A DNA stretch of 64,000 nt from Accumulibacter sp032229525 (GTDB taxonomy: Bacteria; Pseudomonadota; Gammaproteobacteria; Burkholderiales; Rhodocyclaceae), in contig NZ_JAVTWB010000112.1 in the NCBI RefSeq assembly GCF_032229525.1, positions 6,168 through 70,167 of the forward strand. The letters run 5' to 3'. The notes beneath the pieces were generated by a model, which saw only the letters and a list, made by a program, of their open reading frames with translations, was not told the origin of the DNA and searched no databases. Below are positions 18,154 to 27,073 of the stretch, one piece after another. The stretch's first letter is position 1, and the number at the start of each line of letters is the position of its first letter. A program made the position numbers and the translations under genes.

Positions 18154-18490
18154 ACTTGCGTTTACCGCTTGACTTGTTCACAGAACGGCGCCGCAAGATT
18201 CGGCTGCTGTCAAAAGTCCCTTGTAAAACAGCAACGTACCTGCAACATATTGATTTATATACACTTTCTTATCGCCTGTTTTTCCGGCAATGCCTCTGAA
18301 ACCCTTGCGGCAAGGGCTTTTGTGCCACTTGCCAGCGTTTCCATCCACAGCGTTATCCACAGAAACTGTGCATGGGATCAAAACTCCCACTAACTGAGCA
18401 GGTTATCCCGCATTGCCAGAAGTGGCACGAGCTTCCGCCACTAAGTTGGCGTACATTGTCCCACCCCTTCCCCGACCGCTTACTGAACCG
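18154..18490. other. hemE-priA intergenic region with DnaA-box-like sites
   Basis: This 337-bp spacer is far more AT-rich than its surroundings (about 37% GC in 18241-18300 by hand count). It contains an exact DnaA box TTATCCACA at 18353-18361 and a near match TTGTTCACA at 18174-18182. A weaker CCATCCACA lies at 18341-18349, and an inverted weak copy follows the exact box (CACAG-AAA-CTGTG). A promoter-like pair, TTGTAA (18231-18236) and TTTATA (18254-18259) with 17 bp between, could serve priA. This could be a DnaA-regulated promoter or a replication-linked element. Confidence 0.5.
18302..18321 (+). terminator. Short hairpin with T-run after hemE
   Basis: A 6-bp perfect stem CCCTTG-CGG-CAAGGG is followed by CTTTTG. 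It may terminate hemE transcripts, or act as a hairpin in the priA leader, since a promoter-like sequence lies upstream of it. Confidence 0.4.
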
Positions 18491-20509
18491 ATGTCCTTGC
18501 TGCAGATAGCCCGCGTCGCGCTTGATGTTCCGCTCCGCCGCTTCTTTGACTATCGCGCCCCGGACGGAGAGCGCTTGTCGACGGCCGATATCGGCTACCG
18601 CGTGCGTGTCCCGTTCGGGCAGCAGCAAAAAGTTGGCATTCTCGTCGCCTTGCCGGCCGACAGCACCTTTCCTCTCGCTCAGCTCAAACCGGTCGACGCC
18701 GTGCTGCGTGAGCTGCCACCGCTACCCACGGATTGGTTTGGCCTGACCGAATTTTGTGCCGACTACTACCATGTGCCGCTTGGTCAGGTGATGCTGTCAT
18801 CGTTGCCGGCCGTCTTGCGCGCCATCACGCCTCCCAAAGCCCGTGCGATTCGGCACCTCCCCAGCTCTGCCGTCGCCCAGCAGGTGCCGGCACTCACCCG
18901 GGAACAGGAAGCGTCATTGGCGGCGATCGCCGACGCCGGCAGTGGCTTTCGGGTCTACCTGCTGCATGGGGTCACCGGTAGTGGCAAGACCGAAATCTAT
19001 TTGCGGTTGATCGAGCGGGCGCTGGCCGCCGGACGCCAGTCATTGCTGCTGGTGCCAGAAATCAACCTGACGCCGCAGCTTGAAGCCCGGGTGGCTGCGC
19101 GCTTTCCCGCTGCCGGGCTGGTCAGTCTGCATAGCGAGCTGGGAGAGGCCGCACGAGGCCGCAACTGGCGGGCAGCCCTGACCGGCGATGCGCGGATTGT
19201 TCTCGGCACTCGACTGGCCATCTTCACGCCCTTGCCCGAGCTTGGCCTGATCGTGGTCGACGAGGAGCACGATGTCTCGTTCAAGCAGCAGGACGGCATA
19301 CGCTATTCGGCGCGCGACCTCGCCGTCTTCCGCGCTCGCCAACGGGCGATCCCGATTGTCCTCGGTTCGGCGACGCCGTCGTTGGAGAGCTGGGCCAATG
19401 CCACCGCCTCCGCCGGCCGCGGGCGCTACCGGCTGCTGACGCTGAACGAACGAGCGGTGGAAGGAGCTCGGCTGCCGCTGGTCAAGTGTATCGACACGCG
19501 GCTTGACAAGCTGCAGGACGGGCTTTCCGGGGCTCTGCTGGCGGCCATCGAACAACGTCTGGCACGTGCCGAGCAAAGTCTCCTGTTCTTGAACCGGCGT
19601 GGTTATGCGCCCGTGCTGGCCTGCGCAGCCTGCGGCTGGGCTTCGCACTGCCATCGTTGCGCGGCAAATCTGGTGTTGCATCTCAGCGACCGCTGTCTGC
19701 GCTGCCATCACTGTGGCTTCGAGACACGTGTGCCGAAGGCTTGCCCAAGCTGTGGCAACCAGGATCTGAGCGCGTTTGGCCGCGGCACGCAGCGCCTGGA
19801 GGCTGTGCTTTGCGAGCATTTTCCACAAGCACGGGTTCTGCGGGTCGACCGTGATTCAGCGAGCAGTCGCACGCAATGGGAAGCGCTGGTGGAGAGAATC
19901 CACGCCGGCGAAGCCGACATTCTGGTCGGCACCCAGATGTTGGCCAAAGGGCATGACTTTCCCAAACTCACTCTGGTTGGCGCCATCGCTCCCGATGCTG
20001 CGCTGTTTGCCGCCGATTGGCGCGCACCGGAGCGCCTTTTCGCGCAACTGATGCAGGTTGCCGGCCGCGCCGGGCGTGCCGAGCGGCCGGGTGAAATGCT
20101 GATCCAGACGCAGTTCCCGGAGCATCCGTTGTACGCCGCGCTGGTTCGGCACGACTTTCAGGCCTTCGCGGCCAGCCAGCTCGAAGAGCGGCAGCAGGCC
20201 GGTTTTCCGCCCTACGCCTACCAGGCCATGCTGCGCGCCGAAGCGCCGCGCATGGCTGACGCTCTCCGCTTCCTGACTAGCGCCCGGGCATCTCCGCCGA
20301 ACGAAGCCGACCCCTCGGTAATCCTCTACGACGCGGTGCCCATGCGGCTGTCGCGAAGAGCCAGCCTCGAACGCGGTCAGCTACTCGTCGAGTCGCCTTC
20401 ACGGCGAGCCTTGCAGCGTTTTCTCGCCGGCTGGGTACCGCAGCTTGAAGCCATCCGATCGCCGTCCCGGCTACGTTGGCATCTGGAGGTCGACCCGATG
20501 GAGTTCTGA
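18491..20509 (+). CDS. priA: Primosomal replication-restart helicase PriA
   Basis: A 3'-5' helicase that reloads the replisome at collapsed forks; 672 residues. The N-terminal 3'-binding domain starts LLQIARVALDVPLRRFFDY. The helicase core has Walker A GVTGSGKTE (about 165), DEEHD (Walker B) and GSATPS. A zinc-binding domain with CAACGW, CHRC, CLRCHHCG and CPSCG follows. The frame is open from 18413, but ATG at 18491 gives the family N-terminus. Confidence 0.96.
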   Translation: MSLLQIARVALDVPLRRFFDYRAPDGERLSTADIGYRVRVPFGQQQKVGILVALPADSTFPLAQLKPVDAVLRELPPLPTDWFGLTEFCADYYHVPLGQVMLSSLPAVLRAITPPKARAIRHLPSSAVAQQVPALTREQEASLAAIADAGSGFRVYLLHGVTGSGKTEIYLRLIERALAAGRQSLLLVPEINLTPQLEARVAARFPAAGLVSLHSELGEAARGRNWRAALTGDARIVLGTRLAIFTPLPELGLIVVDEEHDVSFKQQDGIRYSARDLAVFRARQRAIPIVLGSATPSLESWANATASAGRGRYRLLTLNERAVEGARLPLVKCIDTRLDKLQDGLSGALLAAIEQRLARAEQSLLFLNRRGYAPVLACAACGWASHCHRCAANLVLHLSDRCLRCHHCGFETRVPKACPSCGNQDLSAFGRGTQRLEAVLCEHFPQARVLRVDRDSASSRTQWEALVERIHAGEADILVGTQMLAKGHDFPKLTLVGAIAPDAALFAADWRAPERLFAQLMQVAGRAGRAERPGEMLIQTQFPEHPLYAALVRHDFQAFAASQLEERQQAGFPPYAYQAMLRAEAPRMADALRFLTSARASPPNEADPSVILYDAVPMRLSRRASLERGQLLVESPSRRALQRFLAGWVPQLEAIRSPSRLRWHLEVDPMEF

Positions 20510-20559
20510 TCCGCCTGGCGCAGGCGTGCCATAATCCGGGAAGCCACGGTTAGCCCGTT

Positions 20560-20770
20560 CGTTCCCCGCCGGCACCACTTGCTGCCCTGCTCGCCTTCCC
20601 CGGTCGACCGACGANNNNNNNNNNNNNNNNNNNNNNNNNNNNNNNNNNNNNNNNNNNNNNNNNNNNNNNNNNNNNNNNNNNNNNNNNNNNNNNNNNNNNN
20701 NNNNNNNNNNNNNNCGTTCCCCGCCGGCACCACTTGCTGCCCTGCTCGCCTTCCCCGGTCGACCGACGAC
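20560..20770. repeat. 56-bp identical sequence on both sides of an N gap
   Basis: Positions 20560-20615 and 20715-20770 are identical, flanking the Ns. This is what unmerged overlapping contig ends look like. The true genome probably has one copy and no missing sequence here. Confidence 0.85.
20616..20714. other. Assembly gap (99 N)
   Basis: A run of 99 Ns between priA and ppx. Because the flanks repeat the same 56 bases, the gap may have zero or negative real length. Confidence 1.
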
Positions 20771-20841
20771 CGCGACCGCCTCCGACCTGTCACGCCGCGT
20801 TCGCGCAGCGTTTTTCCCAAATCATGGCAAGGAGTCCTGAC

Positions 20842-22386
20842 GTGTCTTCTGATTTTGTAGCGGCGATCGACCTCGGTTCGAACAGCTTTCACATGATCGT
20901 TGCCCGCCTGAGCAACGGACAGGTGCAGGTTCACGACCGTTTGCGCGAGATGGTTCAGCTGGCGGGCGGCCTGGATGGCCGCAATCGCCTGTCGGAAGAG
21001 TCGCAGCGACGAGCTCTGGCGTGCCTGGCACGCTTCGGGCAACGACTGAGGCACATTCCGGCTGAGCAGATACGCATCGTCGGTACCAATACCCTGCGCC
21101 AGGCGCGTAACAGCGCCGAGTTCGTCGCTCGCGCAGAACAGCTCCTCGGCCACAAGGTCGAAATCGTACGTGGCCAGGAAGAAGCACGGCTGATTTATCT
21201 CGGTGTCGCCCACAACGTCGCCGACATTCCCGGCAAAAGGCTGGTGGTGGATATCGGTGGCGGCAGTACCGAACTGATCATTGGCGAAAAATTCGACCCA
21301 CTGCATCTGGCCAGCCTGCGCATGGGTTGCGTCAGCCTGAGCCGAGCCTGTTTCGGCGATGGCCGGGTGACGGCGGCCCGCCTGCGCGAAGCGGAACTGC
21401 TGGTTCAACTGAACCTCGAGCCGGTACGTGAAGAATACCTGGCCCGCGGCTGGAACGTGGCAACCGGCGCTTCCGGGTCAATCAAGGCGATTCAGGGGGT
21501 GCTGATCGGCGAGGGCTGGAGCCGCGAGGGGATCACACTCGAGGCGCTGCGGCGACTGCGGCAAGCCCTTTGCGAGGTCCGCCACACCGCCGCCATAGCC
21601 GCCCGCTGGCAGCTTGATCCGGCGCGTGCCCGCGTCTTCGTGGGTGGCTTCGTCGTCCTGCACGGCCTGTGCGAGGCACTGGGCATCGAGCAGCTGCAGG
21701 TCTCGGAAGGCGCGCTGCGCGAAGGCCTGATTTATGACCTCCTGGGGCGCATTCGACACGAAGACGTACGTGACCGGACGATCGCCGACGTCATCACGCG
21801 CTTCAACCTCGACGAGGCGCAGGCGGGCCGGGTGAGCGCGACCGCCCTGGCGCTGCTTCGGCAGGTGCGAGCGCAATGGCGACTCAACGGCGCCGAGGCG
21901 CCACACGTTCTCGGACGCGCGGCCCGCCTGCATGAGGCCGGCCTGCTGCTGACCCATGACGGGCATCACCGGCATGGCGCCTACGTGCTTGAGCACGCCG
22001 ATTTGCCGGGTTATTCACGCGACGATCAGCTCTTGCTGGCCGCCCTGGTCCGGCGTCACCGGCGCGCCTTTCCGGCCGCGGCCTTTGCCCATCTGCCGAA
22101 GCAGTGGACGCGGTCCGCGCGGCGTCTGTGCGTTCTCCTGCGCTTGGCGGTGGTGCTACACCGTAGCCGCAGCAGCGAGGCGCTGCCGGCAATAAGTCTG
22201 CACGTCGACCGGCGGCAACTGGAGCTGGGCTTTCCGGATGGCTGGCTGGAGGCGCATCCGCTGACCCGCGCCGATCTGCAGATCGAGGCGGGCTTATTGC
22301 ACCAGGCCGGTTTCAAGCTGCGGCTGGGCCGGACCAGGACTGGCCCGGAACCAGCGCAGGCGCCGTCTGGTTCTGTTGCGCCATGA
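20842..22386 (+). CDS. ppx: Exopolyphosphatase / guanosine pentaphosphate phosphohydrolase
   Basis: Removes terminal phosphates from polyphosphate and may act on pppGpp. The 514-residue protein has the actin-like ATPase-fold motifs of Ppx/GppA: AAIDLGSNSFHMIV at the N-terminus, the catalytic-region IVRGQEEARLIYLG (about 110), and the phosphate-binding loop VVDIGGGSTELI (about 137). A C-terminal HD-like helical domain follows (about 305-500). I chose GTG at 20842 because AAGGAG sits 7 bases upstream; ATG 20824 is the alternative. In a polyphosphate-accumulating organism this enzyme would mobilise stored polyP. No ppk is in the window. Confidence 0.94.
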   Translation: MSSDFVAAIDLGSNSFHMIVARLSNGQVQVHDRLREMVQLAGGLDGRNRLSEESQRRALACLARFGQRLRHIPAEQIRIVGTNTLRQARNSAEFVARAEQLLGHKVEIVRGQEEARLIYLGVAHNVADIPGKRLVVDIGGGSTELIIGEKFDPLHLASLRMGCVSLSRACFGDGRVTAARLREAELLVQLNLEPVREEYLARGWNVATGASGSIKAIQGVLIGEGWSREGITLEALRRLRQALCEVRHTAAIAARWQLDPARARVFVGGFVVLHGLCEALGIEQLQVSEGALREGLIYDLLGRIRHEDVRDRTIADVITRFNLDEAQAGRVSATALALLRQVRAQWRLNGAEAPHVLGRAARLHEAGLLLTHDGHHRHGAYVLEHADLPGYSRDDQLLLAALVRRHRRAFPAAAFAHLPKQWTRSARRLCVLLRLAVVLHRSRSSEALPAISLHVDRRQLELGFPDGWLEAHPLTRADLQIEAGLLHQAGFKLRLGRTRTGPEPAQAPSGSVAP

Positions 22387-22426
22387 TTACTTCACTGCCC
22401 GCTACCGCGGTCTCGTGTTTTGCCCC

Positions 22427-22948
22427 TCAGCCCTGCCCGTGGTTCGGCAGCCGGTGCCAACGGTAGCCGCTGACAAGGAACCAGGCGTAGGCTGCTGATT
22501 GCAACCCGAGCAGCGTCAGAAAAGTATACCGATGAGCCATTACGGCGGTCTCTCCTTGCGCTTGCAGCAGATCGATGAGCAGACCGAGGCCCCACTGCAG
22601 GGCGAAAGCGCCGGCGAAAACCATCAGGTTGAAAGCGGTGGTGGCGCGGCCCGAAAGGGCGACCGGAAAGCCGGCGGCAGTCAACGAAAAGGCCAGCGTC
22701 CCGAAGCTCGAAAAAGTGCCGTAGGCGACCCACAGCCAGTGGGTTGCCGGCGATGCCTCGCTGGCGATCAGCGCCAGCATCAGCAGCGATAGACCGAGCC
22801 CGACGGCGAGCAGGGCCACCGGCTTGATTCCGCGCCTGGCCAGCCCGGTCGCCAGCAGGCCGATCAGGATGTAGGCGATCAGCATGGCCACGCTCATCCC
22901 CGCCAGGTGGTCGGCAGCGGTCGCTCGCGAGTAGCCGTTGACCTGCAT
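22427..22948 (-). CDS. MFS transporter, C-terminal part (5' end in gap)
   Basis: About 174 residues of a membrane protein with five to six hydrophobic helices, including VAMLIAYILIGLLATGLARRG and FNLMVFAGAFALQWGLGLLID. This resembles the C-terminal half of a major facilitator superfamily transporter. The N-terminal half is lost in the adjacent N gap. No substrate can be assigned. Its stop is 40 bp from the ppx stop (convergent). An apparent continuous frame with the MOSC gene across the Ns is an artefact. Confidence 0.7.
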   Translation of the reverse strand: MQVNGYSRATAADHLAGMSVAMLIAYILIGLLATGLARRGIKPVALLAVGLGLSLLMLALIASEASPATHWLWVAYGTFSSFGTLAFSLTAAGFPVALSGRATTAFNLMVFAGAFALQWGLGLLIDLLQAQGETAVMAHRYTFLTLLGLQSAAYAWFLVSGYRWHRLPNHGQG

Positions 22949-23048
22949 NNNNNNNNNNNNNNNNNNNNNNNNNNNNNNNNNNNNNNNNNNNNNNNNNNNN
23001 NNNNNNNNNNNNNNNNNNNNNNNNNNNNNNNNNNNNNNNNNNNNNNNN
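22949..23048. other. Assembly gap (100 N)
   Basis: Exactly 100 Ns, a conventional placeholder of unknown size. The flanks are not repeated. It hides the 3' end of the MOSC gene and the 5' half of the MFS gene. Confidence 1.
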
Positions 23049-23590
23049 CGCCACAGTTCGGCCAGCGAGACGGCCCCCGGCAGGCGTTCGATCAGCGCAA
23101 GTTCGTCGCCGCTGGCGACCGTGGCGACTTCGAGGACGCGGTAGTACCAGCCGGTCAGACCGGTTTCGGCGATCGTCCGCGCCACCCCATCGCTGCCGTA
23201 GCGATGGTCGATTTTCCAGCACGGGCTACGCGGCTGGCTGACCTGCAGCCGTGCCCTGCCGAGGCGAAAGATATCGCCGATACAGACCGTGCTCTCGTCA
23301 AAGCCGCTGGCCGAAAGGTTCTCGCCAATACTTCCGGCAAGCAGCTGAGCGGCTATTTCCGGACGACAGTCGGCGAGCCGTCGATAGTTGGTCACGGCGT
23401 AGTGATGAACGGCTTTCTCCGGCCCGCCATGGACGCGACGGTCGGCCTGGACATCCCCGGCCAAGCCTTCGACGCCAAGATCAACGGGTCCCATAATCGC
23501 CTGCTTGTAGATTCCGGTCGCTTGACCATGATCGTCGATTCGCGTCAAGCCGCCGGCAAACAACAGCACATCAGTCACTTCGATCCTCAT
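23049..23590 (-). CDS. MOSC-domain protein, YiiM-like (3' end in gap)
   Basis: About 180 residues starting MRIEVTDVLLFAGG. Features of the YiiM type MOSC family are visible: GVEGLAGDVQADRRVHGGPEKAVHHY, GSIGENLSASGFDE, and the cysteine in QPRSPCWKID. MOSC proteins bind a molybdenum cofactor through that cysteine; YiiM reduces N-hydroxylated bases such as 6-N-hydroxylaminopurine. The C-terminal tail is missing at the gap. The start overlaps the ROK kinase end by about 20 bp, suggesting co-transcription. Confidence 0.85.
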
Positions 23591-24485
23591 TCCACAGCCA
23601 GGCGGCACCCCGAACGCCGGAAGAGTCGCCGTGGACGTTACGCAGCAAGCGGGTCCGGATCAGGTCACTGAAAACGCGGGCCGTCCACAGCCGTGGCACG
23701 GCATGATACAGGCGCTCGATGTTCGACAGGCCGCCACCGAGCACGATCACGTCCGGATCGAGAATGTTGACCACCTGGGCCAGGGCCTTGGCCAGTCGCC
23801 GCTCGTAGCGCTCCAGTGTTTGATCACATGCCCGATTGCCGGCCATCGCGCCAGCGCAGATCGCCTCGGCAGTCAGTGAGCCCCCGCCATGACGGCAGTG
23901 GTCGCCGCTCAGCGCCGGACCCGACAGCCAGGTTTCGACACAGCCGAACCGGCCACAGTAGCAGCGTGGTGGCGCTAGTACTTCCTCTTCCAGCAAGGGC
24001 AGCGGGTTGTGGCCCCACTCCCCGGCAATATGATTCGCGCCACTCAGGGCTTGCTGACGAACGACGATGCCACCGCCAACGCCAGTGCCCAGAATCACCC
24101 CGAAGACCACCTCTGCGCCCTTGCCGGCGCCGTCGATGGCTTCCGAGAGGGCGAAGCAGTTGGCGTCATTGGCCAGGCGGACTTCGCGCTGCAATAACGC
24201 CTGCAGATCGGTGCGCAGCGGTTTGCCGATCAGGCAGGTCGAATTGGCGTTCTTGATCGTGTCATCAACGGCCGATTCTGCACCGGGCATGCCGACCCCA
24301 ACGCTCCCGCTCTGGCCCAGTGCGCGCTCCGCTGCCTTGACCAGATCACCGACCGCCCTGACCGTGCCCAGGTAGTCCCCCTGTGGCGTTGGTTGGCGCT
24401 GACGCAGCAGCACCCGACCGGAGTCGTCAAGTGCCAGCAGCTCGATCTTGCTGCCGCCAAGGTCAATGCCAAAGCGTAGGGCCAT
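23571..24485 (-). CDS. ROK-family sugar kinase (fructokinase-like)
   Basis: A 304-residue ROK kinase that phosphorylates a hexose with ATP. The N-terminal phosphate-binding loop FGIDLGGSKIELL, the sugar-binding NDANCFALSE (about 125) and GTGVGGGIV (about 155) are present. The zinc-site pattern GHNPLP ... CYCGRFGCVETWLSG (about 178-210) is also clear. The sequence resembles the Mak/fructokinase branch, but the exact sugar cannot be read from it. It lies between the OmpA-like lipoprotein and MOSC genes in a leftward run. Confidence 0.87.
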   Translation of the reverse strand: MALRFGIDLGGSKIELLALDDSGRVLLRQRQPTPQGDYLGTVRAVGDLVKAAERALGQSGSVGVGMPGAESAVDDTIKNANSTCLIGKPLRTDLQALLQREVRLANDANCFALSEAIDGAGKGAEVVFGVILGTGVGGGIVVRQQALSGANHIAGEWGHNPLPLLEEEVLAPPRCYCGRFGCVETWLSGPALSGDHCRHGGGSLTAEAICAGAMAGNRACDQTLERYERRLAKALAQVVNILDPDVIVLGGGLSNIERLYHAVPRLWTARVFSDLIRTRLLRNVHGDSSGVRGAAWLWNEDRSD

Positions 24486-24570
24486 GAAATAGTCAGCTGG
24501 TGCGCGTGTCAGGTTTTGCGCGGTCGGAGTGGCGGCCCCACGCTGTCATCAAGCCTTGCCGCCGGTGCGG

Positions 24571-25131
24571 TCAAAACAGGCGAGCGCCTTCGCCCTGGTT
24601 GTCGCGTCGTTCGGGTGAATAGAGCAGTTCCACCCGGCGCATTTTCTGTCGGCACAGACTTGTCTTGCAGGCGGTAGGGGTTTTCTCGCTGCCCACGCTG
24701 TAGCGGCGAATCTGGCCGCCGGGGACATGGTACGAGCGGAGCAACTTCCTGACCGACAGAACCCGCTGCTCGGCGATGGCGACGTTGTAGTTGCGACTTC
24801 CCAGATCGTCGGTGTAGCCGATCAAGGTCACTGTCGTGTCGGGATTCTGCTTCAGGTACTCCGCATGCAGCTGCAGTTTTGCCTTCTCCCGGCTAACGAC
24901 CGTCACGCTACCGAGGGAAAAGTAGATGTTGTCCTCTTCCCTGCTTGAAGCAATCACCTTTGCTTCAACCGCCGCCTCCTCCTTCTCGGTTCTGGCGCGG
25001 GCAGCCTCGGCATCATCATCGCTTCTGACGGCATCCTGTGGGCGGTCCGGCTCCCACGGCCAGGCGCCGCATCCGGACAGTGCCAGGACGGCGGCAAACA
25101 CGCAGCAGAAACGGGTGGCAAAGGTGAGCAT
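24571..25131 (-). CDS. OmpA/Pal-family outer-membrane lipoprotein
   Basis: A 186-residue lipoprotein. I placed the start at ATG 25131, where a signal peptide ends in the lipobox LSGC (cysteine about 21). A charged, helical linker (about 30-70) is followed by an OmpA-like peptidoglycan-binding domain (IYFSLGSVTV ... VTLIGYTDDLGSRNYNVAIAEQRVLSVRKLL). It probably tethers the outer membrane to peptidoglycan. The gene follows the ClC gene by 76 bp. Confidence 0.86.
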   Translation of the reverse strand: MLTFATRFCCVFAAVLALSGCGAWPWEPDRPQDAVRSDDDAEAARARTEKEEAAVEAKVIASSREEDNIYFSLGSVTVVSREKAKLQLHAEYLKQNPDTTVTLIGYTDDLGSRNYNVAIAEQRVLSVRKLLRSYHVPGGQIRRYSVGSEKTPTACKTSLCRQKMRRVELLYSPERRDNQGEGARLF

Positions 25132-25207
25132 GAAGATCGGGCTTTCGGTTCTTGTATTCGGTGCGCTGTCTTGACCGCAGAAACGGTTTGGCGACGGGTG
25201 AAAAGGC

Positions 25208-26581
25208 TCAGCTTGGCGTGTCCTTCTTGGCCATGAAGCCCATCGCCAGCTGCTGATAAAGCTCCGGACTGACGCGCGAACTGACCGCATTGGAGATCAA
25301 CGCCACGGCCATCAGGCTGATCACCATGCCATGACCATCGATCATCTCCATGACGATGATCGCGGCGGTTATCGGCGATTGCGTGACCGCAGCCAGAAAG
25401 CCGGCCATGCACAGCGCCGTGATTGGAACAGCGTTCACGGCAAAGCCGAGAATCTCGCAGGTGCTGGCTCCGAGCGCCGCACCGACTGCCAGCGCCGGCG
25501 CGAATATGCCACCCGGAATCCCTGAATAATAGGTGACAACAGTCGCCACGTAGCGGGTCACCGGGGCGTGCCACGGTGCCGACAAAGCCGTCATGGTGTC
25601 GCCGGAAACCAGCGACGCGGTAACCGAGTAGCCACTGCCGTAAGACAAACCGCCTCCGAGCCAGCCGACCACCGCGATGACCAGTCCGCAGCAGCCGGCG
25701 AAGCGGACCGGATGAGCGGCGCGCCACCGCCAGACGACGAAGGTCGGGTGCTTCTGAGGCCACAGCAGCAGGCGGCTGAAAATGCCGCCGAGCACACCGC
25801 AGAACATGCCATAGACCAGGACCGGAACACCGATCTCACTAAATTCTGAGACCTTCATGCGCCCGAAATGGCTATAGTTGCCCTCCAGGGAAATGGCCAC
25901 CAGGCCGGACAGGATGATCGTACTAACCAGGATGCCAGTGGTCTTGGCCTCCAGGCGTTTTCCCAGTTCCTCTACTGCGAAGACGACGCCGGCAAGCGGC
26001 GTGTTGAAGGCGGCGGCGATGCCCGCCGCGCCACCGGCCAGAATCAGATTCGCCGGGGCGATTGCCCGCGAGTGCGGCAGAAACCGATGGGCGGCGTGCA
26101 GGATCGATGCCGCCACTTGTACCGATGGGCCTTCCCGCCCGGCCGAAAAGCCGCCGAGCAGGGCGAGACAGCCGGCGCCGATCTTGCCGACGGAGAGGCG
26201 CAGTGAGATCAGATGGTCGACCGACTCGCCACGGGCGGCAAGGCGTGTCGCCGCGATGACCTGCGGAATGCCGCTGCCCTGGGCTCCCGGGAAAAACCGT
26301 TGGGTCAGCCAGACCGCGGCCATGCCGGACAGGGGTGCAGCGACAAACGGCACCCAGGGGAATGGCACACCCGGGTGGGAATTGGCCAGATCGAAGAAGG
26401 TGGCCAGGGCGAGATCGGCGAGCTTTGTGAAAGCAACAACGGCCAGGCCGGCGCAAGCGGCCGCCCCCCACAAGGTCAAACGGGTGCGCCACCTGAAGGC
26501 GCTCAGCCGGCCGCGGAAAGGGTTCATTCCTGAACGCGTACGCTGCCGGATAGCGCCCAGCCTGTCGCGGAAGAAGTTCAT
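25208..26581 (-). CDS. ClC-family chloride channel/antiporter
   Basis: A 457-residue ClC protein with about ten to twelve membrane segments. The three anion-filter motifs are present: GSGIPQ, GREGPSVQ (with the gating glutamate) and GGIFAPALAVG, plus NTPLAGVVFAVEEL. I took ATG 26581 as start; ATG 26527 is equally possible because the first 18 codons are an imperfect duplicate of the next 18. No CBS domains are seen. It heads the leftward run to ompA and the ROK gene and is divergent from the amidotransferase-like gene. Confidence 0.88.
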   Translation of the reverse strand: MNFFRDRLGAIRQRTRSGMNPFRGRLSAFRWRTRLTLWGAAACAGLAVVAFTKLADLALATFFDLANSHPGVPFPWVPFVAAPLSGMAAVWLTQRFFPGAQGSGIPQVIAATRLAARGESVDHLISLRLSVGKIGAGCLALLGGFSAGREGPSVQVAASILHAAHRFLPHSRAIAPANLILAGGAAGIAAAFNTPLAGVVFAVEELGKRLEAKTTGILVSTIILSGLVAISLEGNYSHFGRMKVSEFSEIGVPVLVYGMFCGVLGGIFSRLLLWPQKHPTFVVWRWRAAHPVRFAGCCGLVIAVVGWLGGGLSYGSGYSVTASLVSGDTMTALSAPWHAPVTRYVATVVTYYSGIPGGIFAPALAVGAALGASTCEILGFAVNAVPITALCMAGFLAAVTQSPITAAIIVMEMIDGHGMVISLMAVALISNAVSSRVSPELYQQLAMGFMAKKDTPS

Positions 26582-27073
26582 TCGGATCCTGTTTGTTTCG
26601 GTTGACACCGGCCACCAAGTGCGTGACTCGACATTCAGCGGACTGGCGGGAGCAATGCGCCGTCGTGCAGGGGCCGCGGACAATCGCCACTGCACGTTCT
26701 GGTGGCGAATTCGCAACAAGACGGAATTCGCCCACGCCCCGCAGTCTAACACCGGTGGCGCGCCTTCCGACCGAACTTTGCAGCCGGAAAGGAGGGGCAG
26801 TACAAGGATTGGCGGCGCCAGCGCGCGGCCGGCCTGGCGAGATGAAACGAGCGCTCCACCGTGGTTTCCCGGTTGAACTTTCAGTGCGCGGCAAAGCTGA
26901 TCGGAGCAGCACCGGCGACAACCGTCGAAACGGCGGAACAGACCGGAAGATTGTGCGGAACAGGAATCGTGCCCGGGGCAACAGTTGGCAAACGCGGGTA
27001 TATTGCTTCTTTGCACCGACGGGTCGGTAGAAGAGAAAACAGTGGCAAGTTCGACACTTCAAAAGGAGGTCCC
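26582..27073. other. Divergent intergenic region, clc to gatase gene
   Basis: A 492-bp stretch with no supported gene. It contains the short palindrome GCGAATTCGC at 26706-26715 with a partial repeat (GGAATTCGCC) about 20 bp later. It ends with a strong ribosome-binding site (AAAGGAGGT) at 27062-27070. Promoters for both flanking genes must lie here, but I could not assign convincing -35/-10 pairs. Confidence 0.5.

Noticed and set aside
18154..18490. Calling the hemE-priA spacer the chromosomal origin outright
   Set aside because: Only one perfect DnaA box is present and dnaA/dnaN are not in the window. The evidence supports a candidate, not an assignment.
22427..23608. A continuous frame joining the MOSC protein and the MFS transporter
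   Set aside because: The junction consists only of Ns read as open codons. The two halves belong to unrelated families and the true gap size is unknown.
26985..27006. A sigma-54 promoter upstream of the amidotransferase-like gene
   Set aside because: TTGGCA and TTGC are present, but the GG to GC distance is 18 bases instead of 12.
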